Shown here piece after piece: positions 26,101 through 41,100 of a stretch of DNA of 64,000 bases. The DNA is taken from contig OY992538.1 of the NCBI GenBank assembly GCA_963921195.1, forward strand, positions 54,798,852 to 54,862,851, written 5' to 3'. The position numbers and the translations under genes were made by a program. Origin of the DNA: Pegoplata infirma. Lineage: Eukaryota > Arthropoda > Insecta > Diptera > Anthomyiidae. The stretch's first letter is position 1. Each line of letters begins with the position of its first letter. The notes beneath the pieces are model-generated. The model ran no database searches. It was not told where the DNA came from and worked only from the letters and a program-made list of their open reading frames with translations.

Positions 26101-29100
26101 ACATATTTTTAGCAGATTATTTTTTAATTATACAGAAATTGTCATTCTTTTTTCAAGAAATTATTCTAAATTTCTTTTCAAGTTGTTATTTTTTTTGTTA
26201 TTTTATGCAATCAAAACGATATTTTTAAACATATTTTTGAACATATTTTTAGCAGATTATTTTGTAATTTTATTGAAATAGTTTTCTTTCTTAGGGTTTT
26301 TTTAAAGTGTTAATTTTTTTTTATACACTCATAGAAATATCTTAGTAGAAAAATTAGTAAACCCATTGTAGATCAAGTTTTACAGAATATTGCCGTATTC
26401 AACAAAAATTAATGTTGATATCGTTGAATAACCAGTAAAGCTGAATCAACTATTTACAACGCTTATACAGAATTCAATAGATAAAACCAAAAAAGAAAAA
26501 ACAACCCTGTTCGTTCACTTTTGTATTATCAAGTTGGTAGCAATGTGAAATTTTTTTCTCTCTTATAAAATTATTTTATGTGTTTGTTTCTTATAAAAAT
26601 ATTTAATGTTATAAAAATAAATAAAAATAGGATCTGATGATCAGATTCTGATCTGTAAATATTTGGTAAGTAATAAAATACATTGATTACTTTATGTATT
26701 CATACTATATTAATTTTTTTTTGTTTTTTTTTTTAAGGTTTTTGATTTGTTGTCATTAGAAAACTGGAGAATGGCTTACGAGTGCATAACATAAATAAAC
26801 GAAGAGTGTGTGAAAATCTCGTTTTTAAATATTGCAGCTTTAAAAGCCGGTGATAATTCTAAAAAATATTGTGATTTATACTTAATAAAAGAATATTTAC
26901 AAATAACAAGTTTTTTTTTATTAATAAAATTTCTTATATCAACAAAAATATGAGTTGAGTTTACAAAAAACACGAGTTGATTTGCAAAAAAACGAGTTAA
27001 TCAACTTTTACAAAAACTGACAACAATTTTTATTGAAATCAACATAAATATTTGTAGGGTCAAAATCAACAATGATTTCTGTTGAATTTACAACGATTTT
27101 CTTTGGGAATACAATGATTTTTGGTTGAGTGTACAATTAAATCGATTGAGACTAATAATTTACAAAATTAAAAAAAAATCAGTAGTTTATATTGCTAATT
27201 TTTCAGAAACACCTTTTTACGTTTAAATTAAAAAAATATATTAAAGTTTTTATGAAAACAAATTTTTCTAGAAAATGTTTTAGCAGATTTCTCAGCTGTT
27301 TTGACAGATTTATCTGCTGATTTCACCTAGATAATCATGACAGATTTTCAGCTAAGTAAAATCAGCAGATTTCTCATATGGCTCAAAATGGGTGTATTTT
27401 CAGCAGATTTTTCTGCTGATTGGACAGGGAATTTATGTTGAGTGTAATAGCAGGTTTCAAAAAAATTGAAGGGGGGACAAAGTTAAAACAAATGCATTCC
27501 CATAAAAAATTCATTTTTTTACAATAATTTTTTTGATTGATTCAATATAAAACAAGTAGAAAAGTTAAATTCGACTTGGTCAAATCTATGAATACCCTCT
27601 AGAACAATGGTTCTCAAATGGTGGGTCGCTACCCCCTAGGGGGTCGTGGAAGAGTTTCAGGGGGGTCGCGAACAATTTTGTTAAAACTTAAATTTTTGTA
27701 AATTTAAAACATATTTTTTTATTGTTGTGTTAAAAAATAAATTATTTCCATCACTTAAGGTCCCTCCGTAATCACTGTGCAGTTGTTAATTTCCCGGGAT
27801 GCCCAACACTAATTTGTGAGTTTTTTTGGCTGAGTCTGGGATCTGACAGTTCGTTTTTTATTAACTTTTCGATACTGATTCTGAATCTGGGGCTCAAATT
27901 CTTCTAGTACGTTAGGTTTTTGAGAAAATTGAAGGCAAAGTTTACAAAAACGTATTCTTGTGCATTTTAAAGAGCTTTCTTTGTGATATTTTTGGATGCG
28001 TCTCGGATCTGACCACTTTTTTCGATTTACTTTTTAATGTGATTCCAAATCTGGACCGAATAACGGATATAGATTAGTGATCGAATAAAATTTCGATCAA
28101 TACCAAACATTGGCACATAATTTTGAAAAAAGAACAATCATTGCTCAAAATTGGACTTTAAATGCTTTCTTGGTAAACATTTCTGATCAGGTAAAACTGG
28201 AATGTTTCTTTTATTTCGGAAATAAAAATAGATGACGATAGTAAGTTTCAATTAAAAATGCCGTAGTTTGGGACCTGGTTTCCAAATTTTTGAGGAAATT
28301 TAGGTTATAGTTCACAAATTTTTTTTATTTTTTTAGAAGTTTTTTACCTGAAATTTTTGGTATGCGTATGGGATCTGACCACACGGTTTCGATTAATCTT
28401 TCAATGCTGCTCTTGAATTTGGTTTTCAAATTTTTCCATTACTTCAGGGTTAAAAAAAAAACTGAGGGCAAAGTTCACGTTAATAATTTTTTTTTTGTGG
28501 GGGGTCGCGAAAAATTTGAAATATTGAAAAGGGGTCGCAAAGCAAAAGTTAGTGAGAAGCTCTGCTCTAGAATAAGGTGGGTCGAAAAAAATATTTTTTT
28601 TTATACCCTCCAACTACAGTATGGGGGTATACTCACTTTGTCATTCCGTGTGTAACGCATCGAAATATCGGTTTAGGACCCCATAAAGTATATATATTAT
28701 TGATCAGTGATCGATTCTAAGACATTCTAGTGATGTCCGTCTGTCCGTCCGTCTGTGGAAGACACGATACAGTCCAAAATAAAAGTGCTAGGCTCCTGAT
28801 ATTTGGCACATATATGTCTTATGTTCATAGGCTGGTTAAGTTCGGAGATGGGCTAAATCGGACCAGGGGGAAAAAGTTCCCCCTTGAAGAAGTAAACCAA
28901 CCAATGAAAAAGGTAACTTTTTATAGGTTTTTTTTGTATTTTTGTTAAACAAATTACACATTTTTATGCTTGTAAAAGTTCAGAGTCTTGGACTTGGACG
29001 CAGGGGATTTGAAAACGACTTTTTTCGGTCCGCCCCCTTTTGTGGGCGTGGATATTAGCAAATAATTTATATAATGATGAACGTGTATATCTTTTGTGCA

Positions 29101-32100
29101 AAAAGCATAGTAATAAAATTTTTAAACATTTTTGACCATAGAGAAGGTGTCCCCAAGGACCCCCGACAAGCCCCCACCCCCCAAAAAAAAACACCCCTGC
29201 AATTTTTTTTTTTTTTAATTTTTTTTTTTAACGTTGGAGGGTATACAAGATTCGGCACAGCCGAATTTAACACTCTCACTTGTTTTATTTCAAAATGGCG
29301 CCGAGCCTAAACGATTGTACATGTTTAGAGATGTATGTACAGTAGGGGTGGGATAGTGCACGAGTTTTCGATTTCGACACGCTAGAACCGATTATTTTGT
29401 GAGGTTCGTAAAAAAAATGCATGGGCCAAAAAATGGGGCAGATCGGATAGGATCTAGGGGTCGCTCATCGGGGTCAAAGTTGGGCGTAGAGGCGAAAAAA
29501 TCCACAAAAAGGCCCAAAACTCCCCTGGTTTTGCTCCTAGAGGGGTCAAATGTGAGACCGGCCCCCATTATTTTTTCCCCCTGAACACTTTTGCCAAACA
29601 TACCTAAGCCCTATCTCCAATCCCTAAGGGGGTTCCCATACAAAGGTTCAATTTTAAAAAAATCTTGCTCCTACCGCTCTAGCTGTCCTAGAAGTCACCC
29701 TAGAGGAATCAAATGTATGACCTACCCCCAATATTTTTTCAACCCCAACATTTTCTTAGAACATACCTACCCCCTATCTTCAATCCTTAGGGTGGTCCCC
29801 ATGCATTTTTTTTTTATTTTTTCTTAAATTGTCATATTAAATCAGCTCCTACCGGTCCAATGGTGCTTCCTAGAGGGGTCATTATCAAGACCAACCCCCA
29901 TTAATTTTTAGCTCCCAACACTTCTTCTGAACATACCAATTCCATATCTCCAATTCCTAAGGTGTCTCCCACACAAAACGACATTTTTGTAAATCTTGCT
30001 CCCACCGCTCTAACTATCGCAGGGGTGACCCTAGAGAAGTTAAATGTGTGACCGACCCCCAATATTTTTTCAGCCCCAACATTTTCCCCAAAAAACCTAC
30101 CCTCTATTTTTAAGCCTTAAGGGTGTCCCCACACAATTTTTTTTTTATTTATAAAATTTGCGCCTACCGCTCCCACTGTGCCTTTTAGGGACGGGAAATG
30201 CAGACTGACCCCCATTAATTTTTACCCCCTACATTTTCTCTGAACATACCTACGCCGTATTTCCACTTTGTAGGGATGCTCCCCTGGGGAAAACTAAGTG
30301 TTTGAAACCAAATTCGGCAAAACGTCTGGACCAGGAGTGCTAATGTTTGCGCGTCTTAAAGAGCAGTGGGAAAATATAAACGACAAACCGTACATTCTTG
30401 GCATATAAGATGAGGAAGTGGCAGGCAACATACCAGCTCAAGTCCAAACTGACTTCAAGTTGTTTTGTTGGGCTCAAATAAAAGAAAATCAACCCAGAGA
30501 CGACTACAACGAGTTTCTTGAAATTGTTTTATTATACCTTGGCGAAAATATTCCTAATAAGCATTTTAGCCCACCAGGACCCATCAGTCATGCTCGATGG
30601 ATGGCAAAAGGCATATATTGCCTATAAATGTTTTTGTTCCGAAAATATATTGGTTTGGCCAAAAAAGAATTAAATGCATTTCTTGATGTGACCGTTTTCA
30701 TCATAACAATTTACGTAAAAGCTTGGTTTAGCGCTACCAAAGCAATAGAAGCTCCAAATAATGATTTGAATTTTTTGAAAGCGATTGCCAATTATGCTTC
30801 AATTGATAAGATTCTGTCGCAACGATTGGTCAAGAGATTCTGTGGACATCTCTGGTATCTAAGTGGCGAAGCTGTTGCTCTCGCACTATTTGATCCGAAT
30901 ATTTCTTGTGAAATAAAACGAAAAATGTCGAATGCAATTCGTATATTTGAAGAAGAGAAAGAGGATTTGGAGGAAGAGTTATCTGACGATGAGATGGACA
31001 AATCGTCTAACGAAGACAGCGAGGAAGAAGAAGACGATGATATATGCCTCAGAGGATAGCGGCGACAGTGGCAACAAGGATTGTAATCCTCCAGTACATG
31101 TTGTTGGATTCGAAGGTGTGAAAAGAATTAACATGGCATCGAAACAAGTGAATCAAGAACTCATGAAAACTGATTTAAGCCACTACGTCACACCTGAGAC
31201 TCCAAAATTGTTTGCACGCTTCGGAATAACAACCATTTCATTGCTTCCGATCCAAATACTTGGGAAAATCGTCAGGACTACCAGCGAGCGCTGCAAATAT
31301 TACGTAAATTTCATGTTGTCAACGACGCTGCCGAAAGAGGCGTAAAATTAATAGAAGACTATAACAACGTGTTGTGCCGTAACGAGGAGGAAAAAATAAT
31401 TTTGCTTCAGGTCGTGGCCGAAAATCGGAAACAATATCCATCACACGATAAAAATAAATTAATTTGATTTATAGTTATATTATTTATAATTTTTTATTAT
31501 TTTCAAGTTAAAAAAAATATTTTTTTACGCTTAACAAAAGTTACTATTAAATTACAAATTAAAGACCTCGGATTTCTCGATAAAATAAACAAAAAAAATT
31601 GTGGGGTAACACCTTGAAGATAGAGGGTAGGTATGTTTGAAGAAAATGTTTTGGCTAAAAAAATATATGGGCAGGTCATACATTTGACTTCTCTACATAC
31701 ATTACTAATTTAGTTTTCCCCAGGGGAGCACCCCTACAAAGTGGAAATACGGCGAAGTATGTTCAGAAAAAATGTAAGGGGCAAAAATTAATGGGGATCA
31801 GTCTGCATTTCCCGTCCCTAAAAGGCACAGAAAAGGCACAGTGGGAGCGGTAGGCGCAAATTTAATAAAAAAAAAAAAAAATTGTGTGGGGACACCCTTA
31901 AGGCTTAAAAACAGAGGGTAGGTTTGTTTGGGGAAAATATTGGGGCTGAAAAAATATTGGGGGTCGGTCACACATTTAACTTCTCTAGGGTCACCCCTGC
32001 GATAGTTAGAGCGGTAGGAGCAAGATTTACAAAAATGTCGTTTTGTGTGGGAGACCCCTTAGGAATTGGAGATATGGAATTGTTATGTTCAGAAGAAGTG

Positions 32101-35100
32101 TTGGGGGCTAAAAATTAATGGGGGTTGGTCTTGATAATGATCCCTCTAGGAAGCACCATTGGACCGGTAGGAGCTGATTTAATATGACAATTTAAGAAAA
32201 AATAAAAAAAAAAATGCATGGGGACCACCCTAAGGATTGAAGATAGGGGGTAGGTATGTTCTAGGAAAATGTTGGGGTTGAAAAAATATTGGGGGTCGGT
32301 CATACATTTTATTCCTCTAGGGTGACTTCTAGGACAGCTAGAGCGGTAGGAGCAAGATTTTTTTAAAATTGAACCTTTGTGTGGGACCCCCCTTAGGGAT
32401 TGGAGATAGGGCTTAGGTATATTTGGCAAAAGTGTTCAGGGGAAAAAAATAATGGGGGCCGGTCTCACATTTGACCCCTCTAGGAGCAAAACCAGGGGAG
32501 TTTTGGGGCTTTTTGTGGATTTTTTCCCCTCTACGCCCAACTTTGACCCCGATGAGCGACCCCTAGATCCTATCCGACCTCCCCCATTTTTTGGCTCATA
32601 CACTTTTTTTACCAACCTCACAAAATGAGCGGTTCTAGCGCTTCCAAATATTGCTGCTTAAAATCTCACACAACACTATCCCACCCTTAATGTACAGGGT
32701 GGTCCAATAACAAGTATCTTTTTAAAACATGCAATGAAATGAACAATACTCAATAGTTTTGAAACCTTATGGCTTTATTTGAAAGAGCAAATATTCCCAT
32801 TATTTATGGCAAACGACTTCATTCATGCGGCTGCCTGGGTTAGCTCCGCAGTAGCTCATCCTCTGCACCCATTTTTCTAATGTATCTGGTTATATCTCAC
32901 GAATGGCTTAAACGATATTCGTCGAAAGGGCCTAGAACATTTCTGGATTTCCCATGTTGCGTGAATCTTTAACGAGACCCCTCAAAAAAATTTCTAAAGG
33001 TTTTAATAATATTTATATTTTTAGGAATTTTGAGGGAATTATGTGAACATCGGGAGGGTGGTTTGTATGGGGACTACCAGAAGGAATTACCCGATTCCTT
33101 TGAAATTTGGTATGATTGTTTGTGCGTTCAAAAGTTTATTACCTGTTAAATTTCAAAAAGACATCTATTATAATACGGTTATTAGAGGCATTTAAGCGAA
33201 ATTCAAAGGGGCGTTTGTATGGGGGCTAGGTCTTAACATGGACCGATTTTTTCCAACTTCTGTAGGCTTCGTCCTTGGGCCACAAGAAGCTTAAGTTGAA
33301 AATCTCAAGTCAATTGATTGAAAATTGCGACCTGTATCGTGCTTAAACCGATAGATGGAAAGACGAACGAACGGACGGACGGACATCGCTAAATCGACTC
33401 AAAAAGTAATTCTGAGTCGATCGCTATACTTAAAGTTGGGTCTAGGACCAATATTTTGGGTAGTTACAAACATCAGCACAAACTCATTATACCCTGTACC
33501 ACAGAGTTGTGTAGGTTATAAAAATGGATAGTCAACAGTATGCCAGGGGTGATTTTTTTTGCCGACTGGGTAATTTTGAGTTGAATTTTTTTGCATTTCA
33601 AATAAAATTTTTCTCAATTTTAATATTATGTACTGAATATTATTTATTATGAAAAAAAAAATATTCTAGTTCGAGGCTTTTTCATCTTCCTCATTATAAA
33701 TTAACATAACAAGATCTTATATTAATTCATAATGGGGAATAAAAAAAAAAAAAAATTTTTTTTAATAAAAATTTAACAAACTTGGTAATATTTATAATTT
33801 AATTAATTTAATTTTTTATTTATAGGTAACGATTTAGATTCCATACGAGCTTTATTCAGCGAAAAAGAAAAAGAACTTAGTTTAGCAGTAGCAAAAGTTG
33901 AAGCATTAACCAGGCAACTAGAAGACTTAAGAAGAGATCGAAGATGTCCCATAAATCTTATAAATGGTGGCAGTACCACCGGTCAACCGCTACCACCACA
34001 AGCTTCCAGGGAGTTGGAAAAGTTAAGAAGGGAATTAATGGTAAAAAAATAAAAAAAATATAAAAAAAAAGTATTATTTTCATTAATAATATTTTCCCCT
34101 TTCTCTTTACTTTATATATTTAGTACCGCAATCAATTATCATTGCAACAAGATGCTCGTCTCCATTTACAACGTGAAGCCTTACAACAGAGACAGGCGGA
34201 ATTAAGATCTGTCGATCAAAGAATTTATGAATTGCAAACACGTTTGCAACGTAAAAAAGCAGCAAATGTACAAAATAATCAACAAAATATGAGTCCACCA
34301 CATATAATGCAACAAAAACACAAGCAGCAACAGCAACAAAATAATAAACAAGTACAACAACAGCAGCAACAACAGCAGCAACAACAGCCACCTTCTAGCC
34401 AAAATCACAATTCATACAACAACAGCAGCAACATAAATGACATGAATTTTGCCACAAGTGTGGCTGCCACCAAAACAGGTGTAGCGGCTTTAAAACAACA
34501 ACTATTACAAAAACAAGCCAATCAAGCAGCCACCAATGCCGCCAGTCAAGCTTACAACAATAAATTTGCCAATATAATAAATCGTGGTGAAAATCGTAAT
34601 ATACCACGTGGTAATGTGGCAGCCGTCGAACCCTACATACACACACCACAAAAATCCACCATTACACCCACCTCTTCCTATTTGGGTAATATTTTGAAAC
34701 ATGCAGCCGCTACGGCGAATACAAATCAACAAAATCAATTAATTCAGGAGCATGCTCATGCAAAAATGAATTTGACTCATACCGCAGCAACAACAACAAC
34801 AACATCGTCAACAAATCATTTAACGGGTATTTCGAATACGAGTCCAAATTTCTTTACCGCCGAAAGTGATGAATCAAAATTAGCTAAGAAAATGTTAACA
34901 GCGGCAGCTATTGGCAATAAAAACGTAGCTCTGAACTCAGAACCACCAAAACATTCCACTAATGACCAACCTCCACCACCAAAAGTTGATACTTCTCATC
35001 ATATTTATGCAGAAGTAGGTCCCAAAAAGAGAGATTTGATTAAGGAAGTAACAACGGCGAATTTGGAAACTCCAATTCCAACGAATACAAATTTAAATTC

Positions 35101-38100
35101 ACCACTCCTACCTACCAGTAAAATACCTAAAAGTAAAGTTACCACCAACACAACTGCCTCGGCTTTGATTAATAAGTTGAATAATGCTGCCTCGAGTCAT
35201 CCTAATATGGGATTATCTCATATACCACAACGAGAAAAATCGGATTTGGAAAAGAAAACTGAAATCTCTGTAACAAGTGAAACGTTATTAGAGAAAAATA
35301 CTCATCAATTAACGGTTCATAGTATGCCATTGGGTACAGCCAATAAATCGGTAGCTACAGGAGTAGCTAATGTAGTTTCTTCTAACTCCAACTCTGAATC
35401 AAGTTCAAATAATTCCTCTAAATCAAAAACTTTAGCTGCTGGCAGCTTAGCAGTACCTCCGCGTAAACCTATAAGTAGTGTAGCTCCTACTTCGGTTAGC
35501 AGTTCTATACCGAAAATGATAACCTATAGTCCAAAGGTTAATCGAGTGGCGCCCAATGTAGTCTCCTCTTCCACGGCTACGATTTTAGGAAACAGCAACA
35601 ACAACAACCATGATAGACCAGCCTTACCACCAAAACCCCATAAAATGTCTCCAACGGAAATAAATCAAGAATCTACAAATTCCGCTAATGCGGCAAATAA
35701 AAAAATAAATTTTGAATCCTCTGCTACACCCTCTTCATCATCCTGTTCTTCTGCTTCTTCCCTAGCCATACAAAATATTAATGATAACTTACCCATAAAA
35801 GCAAAACCATTAACAATACGTAAACAACCTCTATCCGAACAACCAAGATTAAAATCTTCCACTACATCCTCCTCCACCACCTCGTCCTCTACAAAACCAA
35901 CGAGTCAACCACAAAATTCTCGTAAATTAGAACTAAATTCAAATACCAACTATCTCTATAATGAACGAAGATCAAATAATTCAGAACTATCTTCAGAAAC
36001 GAATAGTGAAACAAATTCAACACCCCAATATTCTCCAAATTTACAGCAAACACAACAACATCATCAACAACAACAACCCTCACAAAATTCTCCCAATACT
36101 TTATCACCTCAATCACAACAATCCAGTTTAGATGAACCAGATCGTTCTGATCAAGCCCAACATAATTCGCCACAAGATAAATCTTCACCGGATAGTCTGA
36201 AGCGTAGAATGCGTTCGATATCTTTGGGTAATTCAAATACCACCGCTAGCAATGGTAAACCAAAACTAACGAGAAGAGTTAGTTTTGATCCTTTAGCGCT
36301 TTTGCTGGATGCCAGTTTGGAGGGTGAATTGGAATTAGTTAAGAAAACTGCCATGCAGGTGGCCAATCCAAGTGCGGCCAATGATGAAGGCATCACTGCT
36401 TTACATAATGCCATATGTGCGGGTCATTTTGATATAGTCAAGTAAGTTTTAGCAATTATTTTTTATATCCTCTACTTAGTGGGCAGGGCCGCTTTAAGGC
36501 ATTGTGGGACCCTGGGCACACCAGAAGTTGGGGCACGCTGGAAAGAAAAAGTCGCATGACAAAAAAAAAACAATGTTTTGGTACAAATTAAACTCATGTT
36601 ATTACCTGTTTTAAGACAAACAAATTAAAAAAAAAATATTTTGAGTAGGAATATTCTAGCTCGAGGTAATTTTTCTTTACTTATTAAAACCATGATATTT
36701 GTGTAGAACAATTTGGTTTTAATGAGACCTTTTCTATCTCAGAATCTGAGACTTTTCCTATACGAAAAATGTCTCAGAAACTAAAACTTTTTCTATACGA
36801 AAAATGAAAACTGAAACTTTTTCGATATGAAAAATATCTCAGAATCTGAAATATTTTTGTACGAAAAATGTCTCACATTTAGAATCTGTGACAATTTCTT
36901 TACAAAAAATGTTTAAGAATCTGAGAATATTTTTGCACGAAAAATGTCTCAGTATTTGAGAATTTTTTTTGTTACCAAAAACGTCTCAGATCTAAGGCTT
37001 CCTCAATATGAAAAATGTCTCAGAATCTGGGACTTTATCTGCAAGAAAAATGTCTCAGAATCTAAGACTTTTTCTATACGAAAAATGTCTCGGAATCTGA
37101 GACTTTTTCTATACAAAAAATGTCGCAGAATCTGAGACTTTTTCTATAAGAAAAATGTCTCAGCATCTTAGACTTTTTCTATGGAAACATGCCTCAGAAT
37201 CTAAGACTTTTTCTATACGAAAAATGCCTCTAAATCTGAGACTAAACGAAAAATGCCTCAAAAAATGTTTTAGAATCTAAGATTTTTTCTATACGAAAAA
37301 CGTCTCAGAATGTGACACTTTTTCCATACTGTCTCGGAATCTAATGTCTCGGAATCTAAGACTTTTTTTGATCGAAAAATGTTATCTATACGAAAAATGT
37401 CTCAGAATCTGAGGCTTTTTCTATATGAAAAATGTCTCAGAATCTGAGACTTTTTCTATAAGAAAAATGCCTCAGAATCTGAAATTTTTTTTTAATACGA
37501 AAAATGCCTCTGAATCTGAGACTTTTCTTAAACGAAAAATGTCTCAGAATCTGAAACTTTTTCTATACTAAAATTGTCTGAGAATGTGAGATTTTTTCTA
37601 TACGAACAGTGTTTTAGAATCTTAGTCTTTGCACACGATAAGAGTCTCAAAATCTGAGACTTTTTATTTTGGAAAAACTTCTATAAACTTTTGACTTTCA
37701 AAATCTTAGAACTTGAAACTTTTTCTGTACGAAAAATATTTTACAATCTGAAACTTTTTATGTAGGAAAAATTTCTATGAAAATGAGACTTTTAATATGG
37801 GACAAATTTCTATTATAGAAAACATCTCAGATGCATACGAAAAATCTGTTAGATTCTAAGAAATGTTGTTGAAGAAAATGTAAAATTGAAATTAAAAAAA
37901 AATTTACTCCATTTTCGTATAGGCGAAAATGAAGCCCCCGATATAAGGGCCCCTTGGGTCGGCGGCCCTGGAAACGTGCCCAGTGTGCCTTAATGGTTAA
38001 AACGGTTATGATAGTTTGTTATTTCGTTTGTAATTCATCGAAATATCGGTCTGGAACCCATAAAGCATCAAAACCCTCTCTAAAAAAACACAATTTTTTA

Positions 38101-41100
38101 GAAGAGCCAAAAAACTGTTTATTGCGCGTATTGTTAAAGTAATTATAATTTGATATTCTTCAACAGAGCTTCTCACTAACTTTTGCTTTGCGACCCCTTT
38201 TCAATATTTCAAAATTTTCGCGACCCCCCCTCAATTTTTTTAAACCCCTGAAGTAATGGAAACATTTGGAAACCAAATTCAGAAGCAGCATTAAAAGATT
38301 AACTGTGTCGTCAGATCCCAGACGCATACCAAAAATTTCACGTAAAAAACTTGTAAGAAATAAAAAAAAAACACAATTTTTGTGAACTTTGATCTCAATT
38401 TCTTCAAAAAATTGGAAACCAGGTCCCGAACTACGGCATTTTATATCGAAATGAAGAAATGTTTAGCAAACAACTTTGTAGCATTTGCAATCAGCATTAA
38501 AAAAGTGGACAGACCCCAGACGCATCCAAAAATATCACAATCAAAGCTCTTAAAAATGCACAAAAATACGTTTTTGTGAACTTGCCTATAATTTTCTCAA
38601 AAACCTAACGAACTAGAAAAATGTGAAACCCAGATTCGGAATCAGCATCGAAAAGTTAAGAGAAAACGAACTCAGGCAAAACTCAGCCAAAAAACTTCAC
38701 AAATCAGTGTTGGGCATCCCGGGAAATTAACAACTGCACAGTGATTACGGAGGAACCTTAAGTGATTAAAATAATTTATTTCTTTAATAAAAGTATTTGT
38801 ATATTTTTATAACACAACAATAAAAAAATATGTTTAAATTTACCAAAATTTAAGGTTTTAACAAAATTGTTCGCGACCCCCCTAAAACTCTTCCGCGACC
38901 CGCTGGGGGGTCGGTAACCACCTTTTGAGAACCATTGTTCTACAATATTTGTTTAAATCAACTACACTGAAAAAAAAAAACATAACTAAAATTAAGGAAA
39001 AAATATCTTTGATAATTTATCATGAATTTTTCTAAAATTTAGTTAAATTTAACTTAAAAATGAGAAATTTTCTTAACTATGAGGAAAAAATTTTAGTTCA
39101 TTTACTTATAATTAGTTCATAGTTTTCTTTAAATGGATTTTTTTAATATTAGGAAAAAAAGTCTTACTGCCAAAGAAATTTTCCACAAATCTAAGAATCG
39201 TATCTTTATTTTTAAGACATATTTCTTAAAAAACAATTTAGTTCATGTTTAGTTAAAATTTACTAAAAAAAACATCATCGTATTTCTCTTCTTTGAATTG
39301 AGAAAGTGTACTTCTTAGAATTTAGTTAATGACTTCTGAGAATTTAGTAAATAACTTCTTAGAATTTAGTTAAAAATTCAAAATGGCGATATCTCGAAAA
39401 CTAAGCTAGATAGAGTGAAACGGATAAAATTTTCAACAGAAATACTATAAAGAAACATATGGAATAGCCTAGCTCTGCATATCTGTTTTTTTTACATCTA
39501 AAATTTTACATCTAAAATTTGAAATTCCCGAGATTTTATATATGCACATATCTCGGTAAATACTGCCAACACGAGAAAAGGTCCGACGGCATTTTTGTAG
39601 CTAATGACTCGTAGAACACTTTTGCAAAATACCCAAAAGCCCTCCGATTAATGGTTTTTGAGTTATCCGGTGTTTAAGATTCTCAAGACCCTATCAGGCC
39701 CCTTATTACCGTATCTCAAAAACTAAGCAAGTTAGAGCGAAACGGACATAAGTTTTGGTTCAAAATCTATGGGGACCCTTAAAGGGCCCAACGGGGTCTC
39801 GAGTTAAATGGGGTCCGAACCCATGGGTCCAGGGTCTAGACCCAATCAATTTCTAAAATGTGAAGTATAATTTTTTCCATTCTCTAGTTAAAATTAGCTT
39901 AAAATTAAATAACTTTGTTTTCCTTATTTTTGGGAAAATTATGAACTAAAACCAAGAAAAAAAATCTTTGGAGCCAAATCATTCCCTCCTTTTCTCAAAA
40001 TTGAGTTAATTTTCCCAGATTTTAGTTCACTTTTTTTGAGTGAACTGAATCTCACATATAATTCGTTTTAAAATTTTGCACTATTGATTTTATGATAGAT
40101 AGAGATTTTTTTTCTCAAAAATATTTAAAGCACATGAATGAAAATGATCAAATAGAGGGTTTTGTATTTTAATAAAAATTAATTATTATGATTTCATTTA
40201 CGACATCGGTAAATTTTTAACGTGATTTATTAATGATAACGGCTTATAAAAAATTCCGAAATCGTGGTTTTGGTCCACAAGTCTGATTTTTAAGACAAAA
40301 ATTATTGACAAACTGTTGAGTATGTTGTTATGTAAAAAATAGTAAAAAAATTAAAAACCCGATTTTGGTCCACAGATGCCGATGAGCATCGCGATTTTTA
40401 AGGTTAATTTTTTTTCATAATCTACACAAGACATCCAAATTTTGAGCCATATTTTTCAAAAAAGTAAAACAAGAATTTTCAACAAAAATTAGCTAATTCT
40501 AAAATAATTTTGGCCAATATTTAAAAATAGGGCTGTAAAAGGCCGCCTTAAGTTTTCTTACTTTTTTATGTTGGTAATACTTAATTTTTAATTATTTTTT
40601 TTTAGATTCCTGGTTGAATTTGGTTGTGATGTCAATGCCCAAGACTCTGATGGTTGGACACCGTTACACTGTGCTGCCAGTTGTAATAATTTATCAATGG
40701 TTAAATTTTTAGTAGAAAATGGTGCCTGTTTATTTGCTGCCACCCTATCGGATCATGAGACACCGGCTGAGAAATGTGAAGAAGATGAAGAGGGATTTGA
40801 TGGTTGCTCTGAGTATTTATACAGTAAGTGAAGAATTATTTTATCAATAACTAAAAATGTATCAGCGGGAAGTGTTAATTTATTAAAACATTCAAAAATG
40901 TCTTATCACTGATGATTACTTTTTTTTTTTTTGTTTTCAGGTATCCAAGAAAAACTTGGTATACTTCATAATGGTGAAGTGTATGCTGTATTCTCTTATG
41001 AAGCACAAAATAGTGATGAATTAACTTTTAATGTTAATGATCATTTAATTATTTTACGAAAAGGTGATGATTCCGAAAGTGAATGGTGGTGGGCTAAAAA

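Noticed and set aside
28362..28655. Frame across the 3' end of the GGGGTCGCGA element
   Set aside because: It crosses the element boundary at 28564 and has no recognisable protein features.
34107..34738. Several minus-strand frames with runs of Val, Leu and Cys
   Set aside because: Antisense shadows of the Gln/Asn repeats in ASPP exon 4.
36484..37970. Confirmed hAT insertion with duplication
   Set aside because: The flanking 8-mers do not match, so the element is listed without a claimed duplication.
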